64,000 bases of DNA from contig CAWIMB010000002.1 of the NCBI GenBank assembly GCA_963837155.1, positions 1,116,001-1,180,000 of the forward strand. Direction: 5' to 3'. The notes under the pieces were generated by a model. It did no database searches and was not told the origin of the DNA. It saw only the letters and a list, made by a program, of their open reading frames with translations. The position numbers were made by a program, and so were the translations under genes. Shown in pieces: positions 19,086-27,026 of the stretch (position 1 is the first letter of the stretch; each line of letters opens with the position of its first letter). This stretch comes from DASQHW01 sp963837155. GTDB taxonomy: Bacteria > Actinomycetota > Acidimicrobiia > IMCC26256 > PALSA-610.

Positions 19086-19928
19086 ATGGGACGGTTCAAC
19101 AACTCGTTGGCGCTCGCGAAGGCCTCGTGGCAGGTGCTGCGCGAGGACAAGCGCCTCACGTTGCTGCCCTTGCTGTCGATGGTCGCGACCGTAGTGGTCG
19201 GCGTGTCGTTCTTGTTGCCGATCGGTCTCATCGCCAGCAACGGGACCGACGGATACTCGGCATCCAAGCCGCTCGTGTGGGTGCTCGGGTTCTGCGCTTA
19301 CCTGGTACTCACCTATGTGGTCGTCTTCTTCAACGCCGCGCTCGTGTACGCCGCCGACCGGCACCTGGCCGGCGAGCGCGTGACGGTCGGCGAGGCCATC
19401 CACGCGGCCGGTGCCCGCTCGCACGTGCTGCTGCCGTGGGTTGTGGTGAGCGCGACCGTGTCGATCCTCCTGCGCGCGCTCGAGGAACGCTTCGGCATCA
19501 TCGGCCAGATCGTCGGCACGATTGCCGGGGTCGCGTGGTCGGTGGTCACGTTCCTCGTCCTGCCGATCCTCGTCATCGAGGGGATCGGGCCGATCGCCGC
19601 AGTGAAGCGCTCCGGCGAGCTGTTCAAGCGCACGTGGGGCGAGAACCTGATGGCGAACGCCGGCATCGGGATCGTCGCCATGCTTGCGATGTTCGCCGGC
19701 GCGATCCCGCTCGTGCTGTTGATCATGGTCGGCGGTCCCGTCATGGTCGTCGGCATCGCCGCCCTCGTGCTCTGGGTGATCGCGGTTTCGTTGGTCTCGG
19801 CCACGCTTACCGGCATCTTGCAGGTGGCGCTCTACCGGTTCGCCACCGGAGCCCAGGCGCCCGGCTTCGACGCCGACCAGTTGCGAGGAACGTTCCGCGA
19901 GCGCAATCGCCGCGGGTTGTGGAACTGA
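19086..19928 (+). CDS. DUF6159-family integral membrane protein
   Basis: 280 residues with about five to six hydrophobic helices. The N-terminus MGRFNNSLALAKASWQVLRED is the recognisable start of the family. AGGAGG at 19075-19080 sits 5 bases before ATG 19086. The final cytoplasmic tail is basic. No known biochemical function. It occupies the gap between the two galactokinases and faces the opposite way. Confidence 0.75.
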   Translation: MGRFNNSLALAKASWQVLREDKRLTLLPLLSMVATVVVGVSFLLPIGLIASNGTDGYSASKPLVWVLGFCAYLVLTYVVVFFNAALVYAADRHLAGERVTVGEAIHAAGARSHVLLPWVVVSATVSILLRALEERFGIIGQIVGTIAGVAWSVVTFLVLPILVIEGIGPIAAVKRSGELFKRTWGENLMANAGIGIVAMLAMFAGAIPLVLLIMVGGPVMVVGIAALVLWVIAVSLVSATLTGILQVALYRFATGAQAPGFDADQLRGTFRERNRRGLWN

Positions 19929-20990
19929 TCAGCTGACGCGGGCCGCGCCGTCGGCCGCGTTCATGAGCCAGGCGGTCGGTTCCCGTTCGGTCTGCTCGCG
20001 GTACGCGGCTGTCGCCTGGGACGCGACCTTCTCCGCGAGCGCGTCGGGCACGAGGGCGACCACGCACCCGCCGAAGCCGGCGCCGGTGAGCCGGGCGCCG
20101 AGCGCGCCCGCGTCGCAGAGGGCTTCGACCAGCGTGTCGAGCTCGGGCGTCGACACGCCCATGTCGTCGCGCGATGACGCGTGGCTCGCGAGCATCAACG
20201 GCCCGAGCGCGTCGACGTCGCCCGCCCGCAACGCGTCGGCGAAGGCCCGCACCCGCTGCATCTCGGTCACGGCATGACGGCCGCGCGGGACATCGCGTAC
20301 CTGCTCCGGTGTTGCGTCGCGCAGGACGCGCAGGCCGAGGTTCGTCGCGGCCTCGAGGCTATCGGCGCGCCGCTCGGCATACGGCGTGTCCTCGAGCACT
20401 CGTGGCACGCCTGAGTGCACGACGAGCACGCGGAGGTCCGGCGGGAGCGGTACGTGCTCGATCTCGAGTGTGCGGCAGTCGAGGAACAGCGCGTGCCCGG
20501 CCCGCCCGTGCACCGACGCCATCTGGTCCTGGATGCCGCACGGCACGCCGGTCGCCACGTGCTCGGCGCGCTGGGCGGCAAGCGCGAGGTCGTGGCCGGC
20601 GAGTGGGAAGTGCGCGACGTCGCACAGCGCGAGCGCACACGCGACCTCGAAGGCGGCGCTCGACGACAAGCCGGCGCCGATCGGGACCGCGGACGCGATC
20701 TCGAGCGACACGCCGACTGGTGGACGGCCGAGCTCGGAGAGCACGCGCGCAACGCCGGCGACCGTGCGGCCCCACGTCGGGTTGATGGTTGCCGGCTCGT
20801 CACTGCCGTCGGCGGCGACGTCGACGTTACCGTCGAGCTCGCCCGAACGGGCCGTGATGCGCGCATCGGAGCGGCGCGCTGCGACGATCTGCACGTCGCG
20901 ATCGATCGCCATCGAAACGACCCAGCCCTCGTGGTAGTCGACCTGGCCGCCGATCAAGTTCACCCGTCCCGGCGCGCGATAGGCGTGCAT
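19929..20990 (-). CDS. Galactokinase-like GHMP kinase, second copy, with altered sugar site
   Basis: 353 residues, clearly paralogous to the gene at 17998-19023. Motif 2 PIGAGLSSSAAFEVA and motif 3 LTGAGFGGCVVAL are intact, so ATP binding should work. In motif 1 the canonical GEHTDY has become GGQVDY: the Glu and His that contact galactose are replaced by Gly15 and Gln16. Start ATG 20990 overlaps the galT stop in a TGATG, so it is translationally coupled to galT and still acts in sugar-1-phosphate metabolism. Substrate may not be galactose. Confidence 0.8.
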   Translation of the reverse strand: MHAYRAPGRVNLIGGQVDYHEGWVVSMAIDRDVQIVAARRSDARITARSGELDGNVDVAADGSDEPATINPTWGRTVAGVARVLSELGRPPVGVSLEIASAVPIGAGLSSSAAFEVACALALCDVAHFPLAGHDLALAAQRAEHVATGVPCGIQDQMASVHGRAGHALFLDCRTLEIEHVPLPPDLRVLVVHSGVPRVLEDTPYAERRADSLEAATNLGLRVLRDATPEQVRDVPRGRHAVTEMQRVRAFADALRAGDVDALGPLMLASHASSRDDMGVSTPELDTLVEALCDAGALGARLTGAGFGGCVVALVPDALAEKVASQATAAYREQTEREPTAWLMNAADGAARVS

Positions 20991-21946
20991 CACGCGTCTC
21001 GCAGCGCTGCGGCCGCAGCCTCGGGTGCAACCGTGTTCGACAACGTGCCGCCGCCCAGCTCGCCCGACGCGACGTACCGCGTGACCCCTGGCGCACGCAA
21101 CGGTGGCGCGACGTGGGCGTGGACGTGCCACTCGTCCCCGCCTTCGGCGGGTGCCTGGTGGAACCACAACAGGTACGGAAACAGGTAGCCGGGCCGCGGC
21201 GGGGGCCAGAGCCGGTCGTAGCGCTGGAGCGCGTCGGCAAGCAGCCGCGCGAGATCGTCTCTCTCCTGGGCGTCGAGGGCAGGCAGCGAGCCGAGGTGCG
21301 AGCGCGGCGCAAGGCGCATGCCGTATGCGTACTCGGACGCGTACGGAACCCATGCCACCCAGTCTCCGGCTTGGGTCACGACGCGTGTGCCGTCCGCGAC
21401 CTCGGCCTCGACCTCGTGACACATGGGGCACCTACCGCTCTGCCGTGCGACCTCGCCCTCGCGCGCCGGCGTCGGAGGAACGAAGGAGTACGCGTAGATC
21501 TGCCCGTGCGGATGATCGATGGTCGCGCCAACCTCGCGACCCCGGTTCTCGAACACGAGCACGTACTCGATGCCGGGATGATCCAAGAGTGCCTGCGTCC
21601 GCTCCGCCCACAGATCGACGACCCGTCGCAACTGGTCGGCGGGCAGCGTGGCGAGCGACTGGTCGTGTTCGGGCGAGAACAACACGACCTCCGAAGCTCC
21701 CGTCGCCGGGAGACATGTGACGCCCGCGGCTTCGGCGGCGGCGAGATCGGCGCGTTCGCCGGGCGCGTACGGAGGCCAGCGATTGCGGAACCAGCGGACG
21801 TCGTATGGCTCCGGTGCTTCGAGGCCGCCGACGCAGAACGGGCACTCGGTGCCGGGGAGGTTCGGACGCGTCTGACGGTGGCCGACGATGTTGACCCACT
21901 CACGGGTGAGCGGATCGAAGCGCAGCTCTCCTTCGGGCGCGGTCAT
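20990..21946 (-). CDS. galT: Galactose-1-phosphate uridylyltransferase
   Basis: 318 residues. Exchanges UMP between UDP-glucose and galactose-1-phosphate. The active-site IDHPHGQIYAY carries the nucleophilic His-Pro-His, and CPFC (near residue 36) with later HVHAHV provide metal ligands. It is shorter than E. coli GalT, normal for the actinobacterial type. First gene of a galT-galK pair with overlapping stop/start. No galE is seen nearby. Confidence 0.9.
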   Translation of the reverse strand: MTAPEGELRFDPLTREWVNIVGHRQTRPNLPGTECPFCVGGLEAPEPYDVRWFRNRWPPYAPGERADLAAAEAAGVTCLPATGASEVVLFSPEHDQSLATLPADQLRRVVDLWAERTQALLDHPGIEYVLVFENRGREVGATIDHPHGQIYAYSFVPPTPAREGEVARQSGRCPMCHEVEAEVADGTRVVTQAGDWVAWVPYASEYAYGMRLAPRSHLGSLPALDAQERDDLARLLADALQRYDRLWPPPRPGYLFPYLLWFHQAPAEGGDEWHVHAHVAPPLRAPGVTRYVASGELGGGTLSNTVAPEAAAAALRDA

Positions 21947-21964
21947 GGGGCCATCTTGGCCGCG

Positions 21965-22873
21965 TCAGAAGGAAATCGCGGGCATCACCTCGGCCGCAAA
22001 GCGCTCCAGGCCGTCGCGGTCGAATGGCGCGCGCATCGCCAGGTTGACTTGGGCCGCGCCGGCCTCGACATAGCCGCCGACCTTGTCGACCATCTCCTGC
22101 ACGCTGCCGGACAACACGCCGGGCTTCACGTAGTCGGACATCGGGCCGAACTGCCGTCGCAGCTCCTCGTCGGTGAACGCCACGCCGACGTTGACCGACC
22201 GCGTGATCGAGGCGGGGTCGCGGCCGACCTTGTGGCAGTGCGTGTCGAGCACCTGCGCCTTGTGCGCCCACACGTCGGGCGGGATGAACGGCACGTTCCA
22301 GCCGTCGGCATGCTGCGCCGCGATCCGCAGCGTCACCTTCTCGCCTCCACCGCCGATCCAGATCGGAAGGCGCTCCTGCACCGGCTTCGGCTCGCATTCC
22401 GCGTCGCGCAGGTGGAAGAACTCGCCGTCGAAGGTCGTGCGTTCTTGCGTGAGAAGACCCCGCACGCACTGCACGTACTCCTCGAGCATACGGAGCCGCT
22501 CTCCGGGCGGTCCGAAGTGGAGGCCGTACGCGTCGTACTCGTTCTGCAGCCACCCACCGCCGAGACCGAGCACCACGCGGCCGTTCGCGACTTGGTCCAA
22601 CGTTGCGATCGCGTTCGCGAGCACCGCCGGATGGCGATACCCCGCGGAGTACACGAGCGATCCGCACGTCACGCGGCTCGTCGCTGCCGCAAGCGCGGTG
22701 TGCGACGTGATCGCTTCGAGGCAATGGGGATCACCGCTGGCGTCGGCCGCGTAGAAGTGATCCCAGATCGAGATCCAGTCGAAGCCGAGCTCCTCGATGC
22801 GCGTCCACACTTCGCGCAGCTCCGCGATCGACGTATGCTGCAAGCCCGCGTGCACTCCGAACTTCACGTTCAC
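21965..22873 (-). CDS. LLM-class F420-dependent oxidoreductase
   Basis: 302-residue TIM-barrel luciferase-like monooxygenase family member. ELGFDWISIWDHFYAAD, then VANGRVVLGLGGGWLQNEYDAYG and RLPIWIGGGGEKVTLR are typical of F420-linked enzymes rather than bacterial luciferase. It uses reduced F420 or FMN for a redox step on an unknown substrate. A second, divergent paralogue follows at 22890, same strand, 16 bases upstream. Confidence 0.85.
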   Translation of the reverse strand: MNVKFGVHAGLQHTSIAELREVWTRIEELGFDWISIWDHFYAADASGDPHCLEAITSHTALAAATSRVTCGSLVYSAGYRHPAVLANAIATLDQVANGRVVLGLGGGWLQNEYDAYGLHFGPPGERLRMLEEYVQCVRGLLTQERTTFDGEFFHLRDAECEPKPVQERLPIWIGGGGEKVTLRIAAQHADGWNVPFIPPDVWAHKAQVLDTHCHKVGRDPASITRSVNVGVAFTDEELRRQFGPMSDYVKPGVLSGSVQEMVDKVGGYVEAGAAQVNLAMRAPFDRDGLERFAAEVMPAISF

Positions 22874-22889
22874 GTCGGCCTCGCTTCCG

Positions 22890-23819
22890 CTAGAGGTGGG
22901 GCAGCACTTCGGCTGCGATCAACTGCATGTGCTCGGGCTCGTCGAGCGTGTGGTACTGGAGGTACACGGTCTCGGCGCCGGCCTTCTCGTATTCCTTGAT
23001 GCGCTCGACGACCTCGGCCGGTGTCCCGGCCGCCGCGTTGGCGCGGGCTTGGTCGGGGTCCTGCCCGCTCACCTCCGCCCGGCGGCGGAACTCGGCATCG
23101 TTGCGACCAACGGCGACGACGACCGCGGCGGTGAAGCGCATCGACTCCGGGTCGCGTCCGATTGCGTCACACGCGCGGCGTACGTGATCGCAGCCCTCCC
23201 GGTAGTACGTCACCGGTGAGAACGGCATGTTGAACTCGTCGGCGAAGCGCGCCGCGAGGCGCGGTGTTCGCTTCGTTCCCCAGCCGCCGAGGATCAGCGG
23301 CGGCCGCGGCTGCTGCGCGGGCTTCGGCAGCGCGGGCGAGTCGACGACGTGATGGTGCCGGCCCGTGAACGAGAACGTCTCGCCGACTGGCGTGTTCCAG
23401 AGGCCGGTCATGATCTCGAGCTGCTCTTCGAGCATCTCGAAGCGCGTGCCTGTCGGCGGGAACGGAATCGCGTACGACGCGTGCTCGGTGTCGTACCAGC
23501 CCGCGCCGAGACCGAGCTCGACGCGCCCGCCGCTCATCGCGTCGGCTTGCGCGACCTGGATCGCGAGCGGCCCGGGGAAGCGGAACGTGACCGGCGTGAC
23601 GAGCGTGCCCAGCCGGATGCGTGACGTTTCGCGGCCGATCGCGGCGAGCGTGACCCACGCGTCAGTGGAGCCCGGTCCGGGCGGGCCGTCGCCGATGCGC
23701 TGATAGTGATCGGAGCGGAAGAAGGCGTCGAATCCCAGATCTTCGGCGAGGAGCGCGACGGCGAGCAGCTCGTCATAGGTCGCGCCCTGCTGTGGTTCGG
23801 TGAAGATGCGACAGCGCAT
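22890..23819 (-). CDS. LLM-class F420-dependent oxidoreductase, second gene
   Basis: 309 residues from ATG 23819. The barrel motifs DLGFDAFFRSDHYQ, MSGGRVELGLGAGWYDTEH and PPLILGGWGTKRTPRLAARF mark an F420-type LLM protein of the TIGR03560-like group. The longer frame to 24002 overlaps the divergent PAC2 gene and is rejected. It is probably expressed with the gene at 21965. Substrate unknown. Confidence 0.85.
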   Translation of the reverse strand: MRCRIFTEPQQGATYDELLAVALLAEDLGFDAFFRSDHYQRIGDGPPGPGSTDAWVTLAAIGRETSRIRLGTLVTPVTFRFPGPLAIQVAQADAMSGGRVELGLGAGWYDTEHASYAIPFPPTGTRFEMLEEQLEIMTGLWNTPVGETFSFTGRHHHVVDSPALPKPAQQPRPPLILGGWGTKRTPRLAARFADEFNMPFSPVTYYREGCDHVRRACDAIGRDPESMRFTAAVVVAVGRNDAEFRRRAEVSGQDPDQARANAAAGTPAEVVERIKEYEKAGAETVYLQYHTLDEPEHMQLIAAEVLPHL

Positions 23820-23833
23820 GCCGACGGACGCTA

Positions 23834-24679
23834 GTGGGAGCACGACATAACCTGCCCGACGTGCTCTCCGTCGAGCAATGGCCCGAGCTGCACGACCCGG
23901 TGATGGTCGTTGCGCTGTCCGGCTGGATCGACGCGGGGCTCGCCGGTTCGGGCGCGATCGCGGTGCTTGCCGAGCAGCTCGAGGACGCGCGCGAGTTTGC
24001 ATCGCTCGATCTCACCGACCTCATGGATCTGCAACAGACGCGTCCCACTGCGCGCTGGTCCACCGACGGGACACGCGTCATCGAGTGGCCGAAGCTGTCG
24101 TTCGTTGCAGGCCGTCTCGGGCGCGACCTCGTGGTCGTGTCCGGACCCGAGTCCTCGTTGCGGTGGCCCGAGGTCGCGGGCGACATCGTCGAGACCGCGC
24201 GGCACTTGCGTGTGCGGCAGGCGTACACGCTCGCGGGGATGCCGGCGCTCGTGTCGCACCGACGACCGATCCCGGTCCTCGCAACCGCGACGCACCGGTC
24301 GCTCGCGCAAGAGCTCGCACCCCTGCGCCACGCGTACGTCGGCCCGACCGGGATGCAGACCATCGTGCAGCGCGCGCTCGGCGACGCGGACGTGCAGTGC
24401 GCGGGGCTCTGGGCGCAAGTTCCGCAGTACGTCGCCGGTTCGCCGTCGCCGCCGGCCGTGCGGGCCGTATTGCGGCGGCTCGCCGAGCTCGCCCGGCTCG
24501 AGATCGACCTCCGTCCGCTGGACGCGCGCTGCGATGCGTATCTCGCGCGCGTCGACGACGGCCTCGCGACCCGACCCGACGTTCGGGAAGTCGTCGATCG
24601 CATCGACCGCGAGCAGACCACGTCCCCCGACGACCTCGTCACCGAGATCGAGCAGTTCCTGCGCTCCCAGGACGACTGA
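23834..24679 (+). CDS. PAC2-family protein
   Basis: 281 residues. The family core is visible in MVVALSGWIDAGLAGSGAI, PKLSFVAG and the LAGMPALVSHRRPIPVLATAT segment, with a helical C-terminus. PAC2 proteins resemble eukaryotic proteasome-assembly chaperones and occur in proteasome-bearing actinobacteria; their bacterial role is unsettled. GTG 23834 is the longest start, and GTG at about 23861 is possible. It is divergent from the LLM gene across 14 bases. Confidence 0.8.
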   Translation: MGARHNLPDVLSVEQWPELHDPVMVVALSGWIDAGLAGSGAIAVLAEQLEDAREFASLDLTDLMDLQQTRPTARWSTDGTRVIEWPKLSFVAGRLGRDLVVVSGPESSLRWPEVAGDIVETARHLRVRQAYTLAGMPALVSHRRPIPVLATATHRSLAQELAPLRHAYVGPTGMQTIVQRALGDADVQCAGLWAQVPQYVAGSPSPPAVRAVLRRLAELARLEIDLRPLDARCDAYLARVDDGLATRPDVREVVDRIDREQTTSPDDLVTEIEQFLRSQDD

Positions 24680-24696
24680 GCGCGCTGGAGTTTTTT
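24664..24696 (+). terminator. Intrinsic terminator across the PAC2 stop codon
   Basis: CTCCCAG (24664-24670) pairs, with one bulged C, with CTGGAG (24685-24690). The stem is followed directly by six T residues (24691-24696). The only classical hairpin-plus-T-run in this part of the window. It insulates the metabolic genes from the surface locus that starts at 24817. Confidence 0.6.
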
Positions 24697-24816
24697 CGCG
24701 ATCGAGTGACCTACGGCATAAATCCATCGAGGAACTGCACTCGGGCCCTTCTTCAGGCCGATCGACCTATTGCAGCGTGAGCTGCTCGGGATGTTTCGGC
24801 TGAGGAGACGGAAGAC

Positions 24817-25395
24817 GTGCGACCGGTGTTGCCGGAGCTTCGGCCGACTTTCAGAATCTTGCTCGTCGTCGTCCCCGCAACCGCCTTTCTTCTCGCGCTG
24901 GCCATTCCACCCTCCTCCAGCGCCTCGGCGGACACGCTGACGTCGCAGGCTCAGACGACGATCGGCCTCGGCACGGCGGCCCCGCGCGATCTCGAGTCCG
25001 GCCAACTCGCGCCCGGCGAGACCTTGGAGCGCACGTTCGACATGAACATCGTGCCGAAGGCCGGATCCCGCGTGACTCTGGTCATCAAGGCATTGCACTC
25101 CTCGCTGCTCGATTCCGACGCGCGCACCGGCCTCCGGGTTGGGATCGATCGCTGCGTATCCCCACGGGGATGGCGGCCTGGCACCGACGGCGACTTCACG
25201 TGCGCGGGCGCCGTCAAGCGGGCGTTGGCACCGCGGCCGGTTGCACAGGTCAAGGAGCGGGCGCTGGCCCTGACCGGCGTCGTGCCGAGCCCTGGTACGC
25301 ACCTCCGCATGACGTTCAGCCTGCCGGCGTCGGCGGGCAACAGCCTGCAGCGGGTCAGCTCCTCGTTGCGCTTCACATTCACGGCGCAACGGTGA
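24817..25395 (+). CDS. Exported TasA/camelysin-like surface protein
   Basis: 192 residues. A hydrophobic signal segment (about 12-33) ends in SASA, followed by a beta-rich domain. Its closing motif FSLPASAGNSLQ then FTFTAQR matches the corresponding endings of the proteins at 25580 and 27027, so the three are homologous. Two Cys residues (in DRCVS and FTCAG) may form a disulphide. GTG 24817 follows GAGGAG. The family assignment to TasA/CalY-type matrix proteins is by layout and motif, not by search. Confidence 0.6.
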   Translation: MRPVLPELRPTFRILLVVVPATAFLLALAIPPSSSASADTLTSQAQTTIGLGTAAPRDLESGQLAPGETLERTFDMNIVPKAGSRVTLVIKALHSSLLDSDARTGLRVGIDRCVSPRGWRPGTDGDFTCAGAVKRALAPRPVAQVKERALALTGVVPSPGTHLRMTFSLPASAGNSLQRVSSSLRFTFTAQR

Positions 25396-25396
25396 C

Positions 25397-25415
25397 CGCC
25401 GCCACTCGGGCGGCG
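25397..25415 (+). terminator. GC hairpin after the first TasA-like gene
   Basis: CGCCGCC (25397-25403), ACTCG, GGCGGCG (25409-25415): a perfect 7-base stem starting two bases after the stop. No T-run. Probable stop or attenuation point before the next gene. Confidence 0.45.
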
Positions 25416-25426
25416 TTGCGAGGCCC

Positions 25427-25461
25427 TTCCGGCGGGGTCAGCGTGACCGAAGCCACCGGAA
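25427..25461 (+). other. Nested hairpin in the leader of the second TasA-like gene
   Basis: TTCCGG (25427-25432) pairs with CCGGAA (25456-25461), enclosing GGTCA-GCG-TGACC (25436-25448). It lies about 120 bases upstream of the GTG at 25580. The arrangement suggests a structured 5' leader. I cannot match it convincingly to a known riboswitch. Confidence 0.35.
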
Positions 25462-25579
25462 AAGAGAGGTTCTTGCCCTTTGGTCGGGCGAATTTCAAGC
25501 CGAAAAACAACTGTTCCTCAATGGAACCCCCACTGTGGGCGGTGCACTGTGCGCCTCCCCAGGAACCAGGAGAAGCGCA

Positions 25580-26215
25580 GTGGAAGCAACCAAACGAACT
25601 CTTCGACGCCGGCCGGGCAGATGGACGCTGCTCAGCGGCATCAGCCTCATCGCTGTCGGCGTCCTGTCGTTCAACGCCTACGCGAACTTCAGCGCCACGG
25701 CGTCGTACAACCAGGCCATTGGATCCGGCACGATGACGCTCAACCTCGCCAACGAGACGAGCGCGACCATCGCCTACAACCTCTCGGGCACGGCGATCGC
25801 TCCCGGCGACACGATGCAGCGTGGACTGCTGCTCACCGTCGGCGGCACGGTGGCGACCCAGTCGATCTCGATCACGGCCACCGCGAGCGTCTCGAGCCTC
25901 CTCGACACTGACGGTACGGACGGCTTGACGTTCACGGTCGACAGCTGTGACCAGAAGTATGACGAAACGGTGAGCGGCGGCATCCCGACGTACGACTGTG
26001 CCGGAAACGAGACCTCAGTGGTCGCCGAGGAGCCGGTGGCAGACCTGATCGGGACGGGCAACGCGACCCTGACGACCGGGCTGAACCTCAGTGGTGCCAA
26101 CCACTTGCGGGTCACCTGGGCCCTGCCCTCCAGCGCTGGCAACACGTTCCAGAACCTGAACAGCACGATCGCGGTGACCTTCACCACGAACCAGCGAGCG
26201 GGTACCGACAAGTAA
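25580..26215 (+). CDS. SipW-type signal peptide protein, TasA/camelysin-like
   Basis: 211 residues. A basic N-terminus (RTLRRRPGRW) precedes a transmembrane helix and the junction FNAYANFSATASYNQ, closely like the SipW-dependent signal region of TasA and camelysin. A beta-sandwich-like domain follows and ends with WALPSSAGNTFQ and VTFTTNQR, shared with two neighbours. Processing probably occurs after AYA by an S26 signal peptidase, giving an extracellular fibre or matrix subunit. AGGAG precedes GTG 25580. Confidence 0.7.
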   Translation: MEATKRTLRRRPGRWTLLSGISLIAVGVLSFNAYANFSATASYNQAIGSGTMTLNLANETSATIAYNLSGTAIAPGDTMQRGLLLTVGGTVATQSISITATASVSSLLDTDGTDGLTFTVDSCDQKYDETVSGGIPTYDCAGNETSVVAEEPVADLIGTGNATLTTGLNLSGANHLRVTWALPSSAGNTFQNLNSTIAVTFTTNQRAGTDK

Positions 26216-26273
26216 CCCTGCAGTCCGGACGGGAGGGGCGGTTCCGCCTCCCATCCGCCTGCACAGAGCACGA

Positions 26274-26306
26274 AAAGCAGCGGCCGGGTCTCCCGGCCGC
26301 TGCTTT
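26274..26306 (+). terminator. Strong hairpin terminator
   Basis: A perfect 15-base stem: AAAGCAGCGGCCGGG (26274-26288), loop TCT, CCCGGCCGCTGCTTT (26292-26306), ending in TTT. A smaller imperfect hairpin (GGGAGGGGCGG/CCGCCTCCC) precedes it. It limits expression between the abundant-type structural gene at 25580 and the S26-like gene at 26363. Confidence 0.75.
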
Positions 26307-26362
26307 CGCGTATCCGTCCCTTTGGGCCCGCTGCCGATCTGCCGAACAGTTAGGGGAGACCT

Positions 26363-26920
26363 TTGGGAGCCCCGTTGGCGACGACTGTCGAGCCCGGACG
26401 AGGAGCGGCCCGGCGTATCGGCCGGGCCATCGTCCGCGCCGTGGCGAAGGGCGTGTCGTTCCTCGCCGTCGGCGGTCTCGTCGTGCTGGCGGTGGGCGGC
26501 GCAGTGGGCCGGTTCAAGGTCGTGCCGGCGCCGTCACACACGCAGGGAACGCCCTACTCGTCGAACGACCTGGTGTACGTCACTCCGGTCCCCGTCCAGA
26601 AGCTCCGGGTCAATGACGTGATCATCGTCCACAACTCCAAGGAACAGGCTTTGCTGCGGCTCGAGCAGATCGTCGACTCGATGGGGCCGCAGGTGCACTT
26701 CGCGGGCGACCCGCCCGAGCGGGTGCGCCGCCTCGGGGGCACGGCGTGGCGGGTCAGCAAAGGGGTCCCGGGCGCGGGCGCCGTGATGCGACTCTTTGCC
26801 GGTCCCGTGCAGGCGATCTTGCAGGTGACGATCGGCTTACTGCTCGTCGTGTGGACCGAGGTCCGCAAGAACCGGGACCAGGCCCAGCCGGCACCACATC
26901 GGGAAGCTGCCGCCGCCTGA
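26363..26920 (+). CDS. Catalytically degenerate signal-peptidase-I-like (S26) membrane protein
   Basis: 185 residues. An N-terminal helix (about 28-50) leads to a beta-rich external domain, with LVYVTPVPVQKLRVNDVIIV in the place of the S26 strand before the GD motif, and ends in a second hydrophobic segment (about 145-165). The SGSM motif with the catalytic Ser is absent and there is no HRV-type general base. It is therefore probably a pseudo-protease acting as chaperone or scaffold for the neighbouring TasA-like exports. TTG 26363 follows AGGGGAG. Confidence 0.55.
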   Translation: MGAPLATTVEPGRGAARRIGRAIVRAVAKGVSFLAVGGLVVLAVGGAVGRFKVVPAPSHTQGTPYSSNDLVYVTPVPVQKLRVNDVIIVHNSKEQALLRLEQIVDSMGPQVHFAGDPPERVRRLGGTAWRVSKGVPGAGAVMRLFAGPVQAILQVTIGLLLVVWTEVRKNRDQAQPAPHREAAAA

Positions 26921-27026
26921 CCCGCGGCTCGTGACACTTGGCATCGCGGCCGAGGCGGCCCTCACTTCCGCTTCTTCGGGCACCGATACAGGGATATCCG
27001 TCCCATTTCGGGGCGGCCTCATCCCT

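Noticed and set aside
19929..21431. A 500-codon minus-strand frame as one fused protein with GalK.
   Set aside because: Its N-terminal third is antisense-like Arg-rich sequence from another frame of galT; galT itself is intact and its stop overlaps the galK-like ATG.
25396..25579. Cyclic-di-GMP-I (GEMM) riboswitch.
   Set aside because: Only one strand resembles the consensus; the GGCAAAC strand is absent, so it is listed as an unassigned hairpin.
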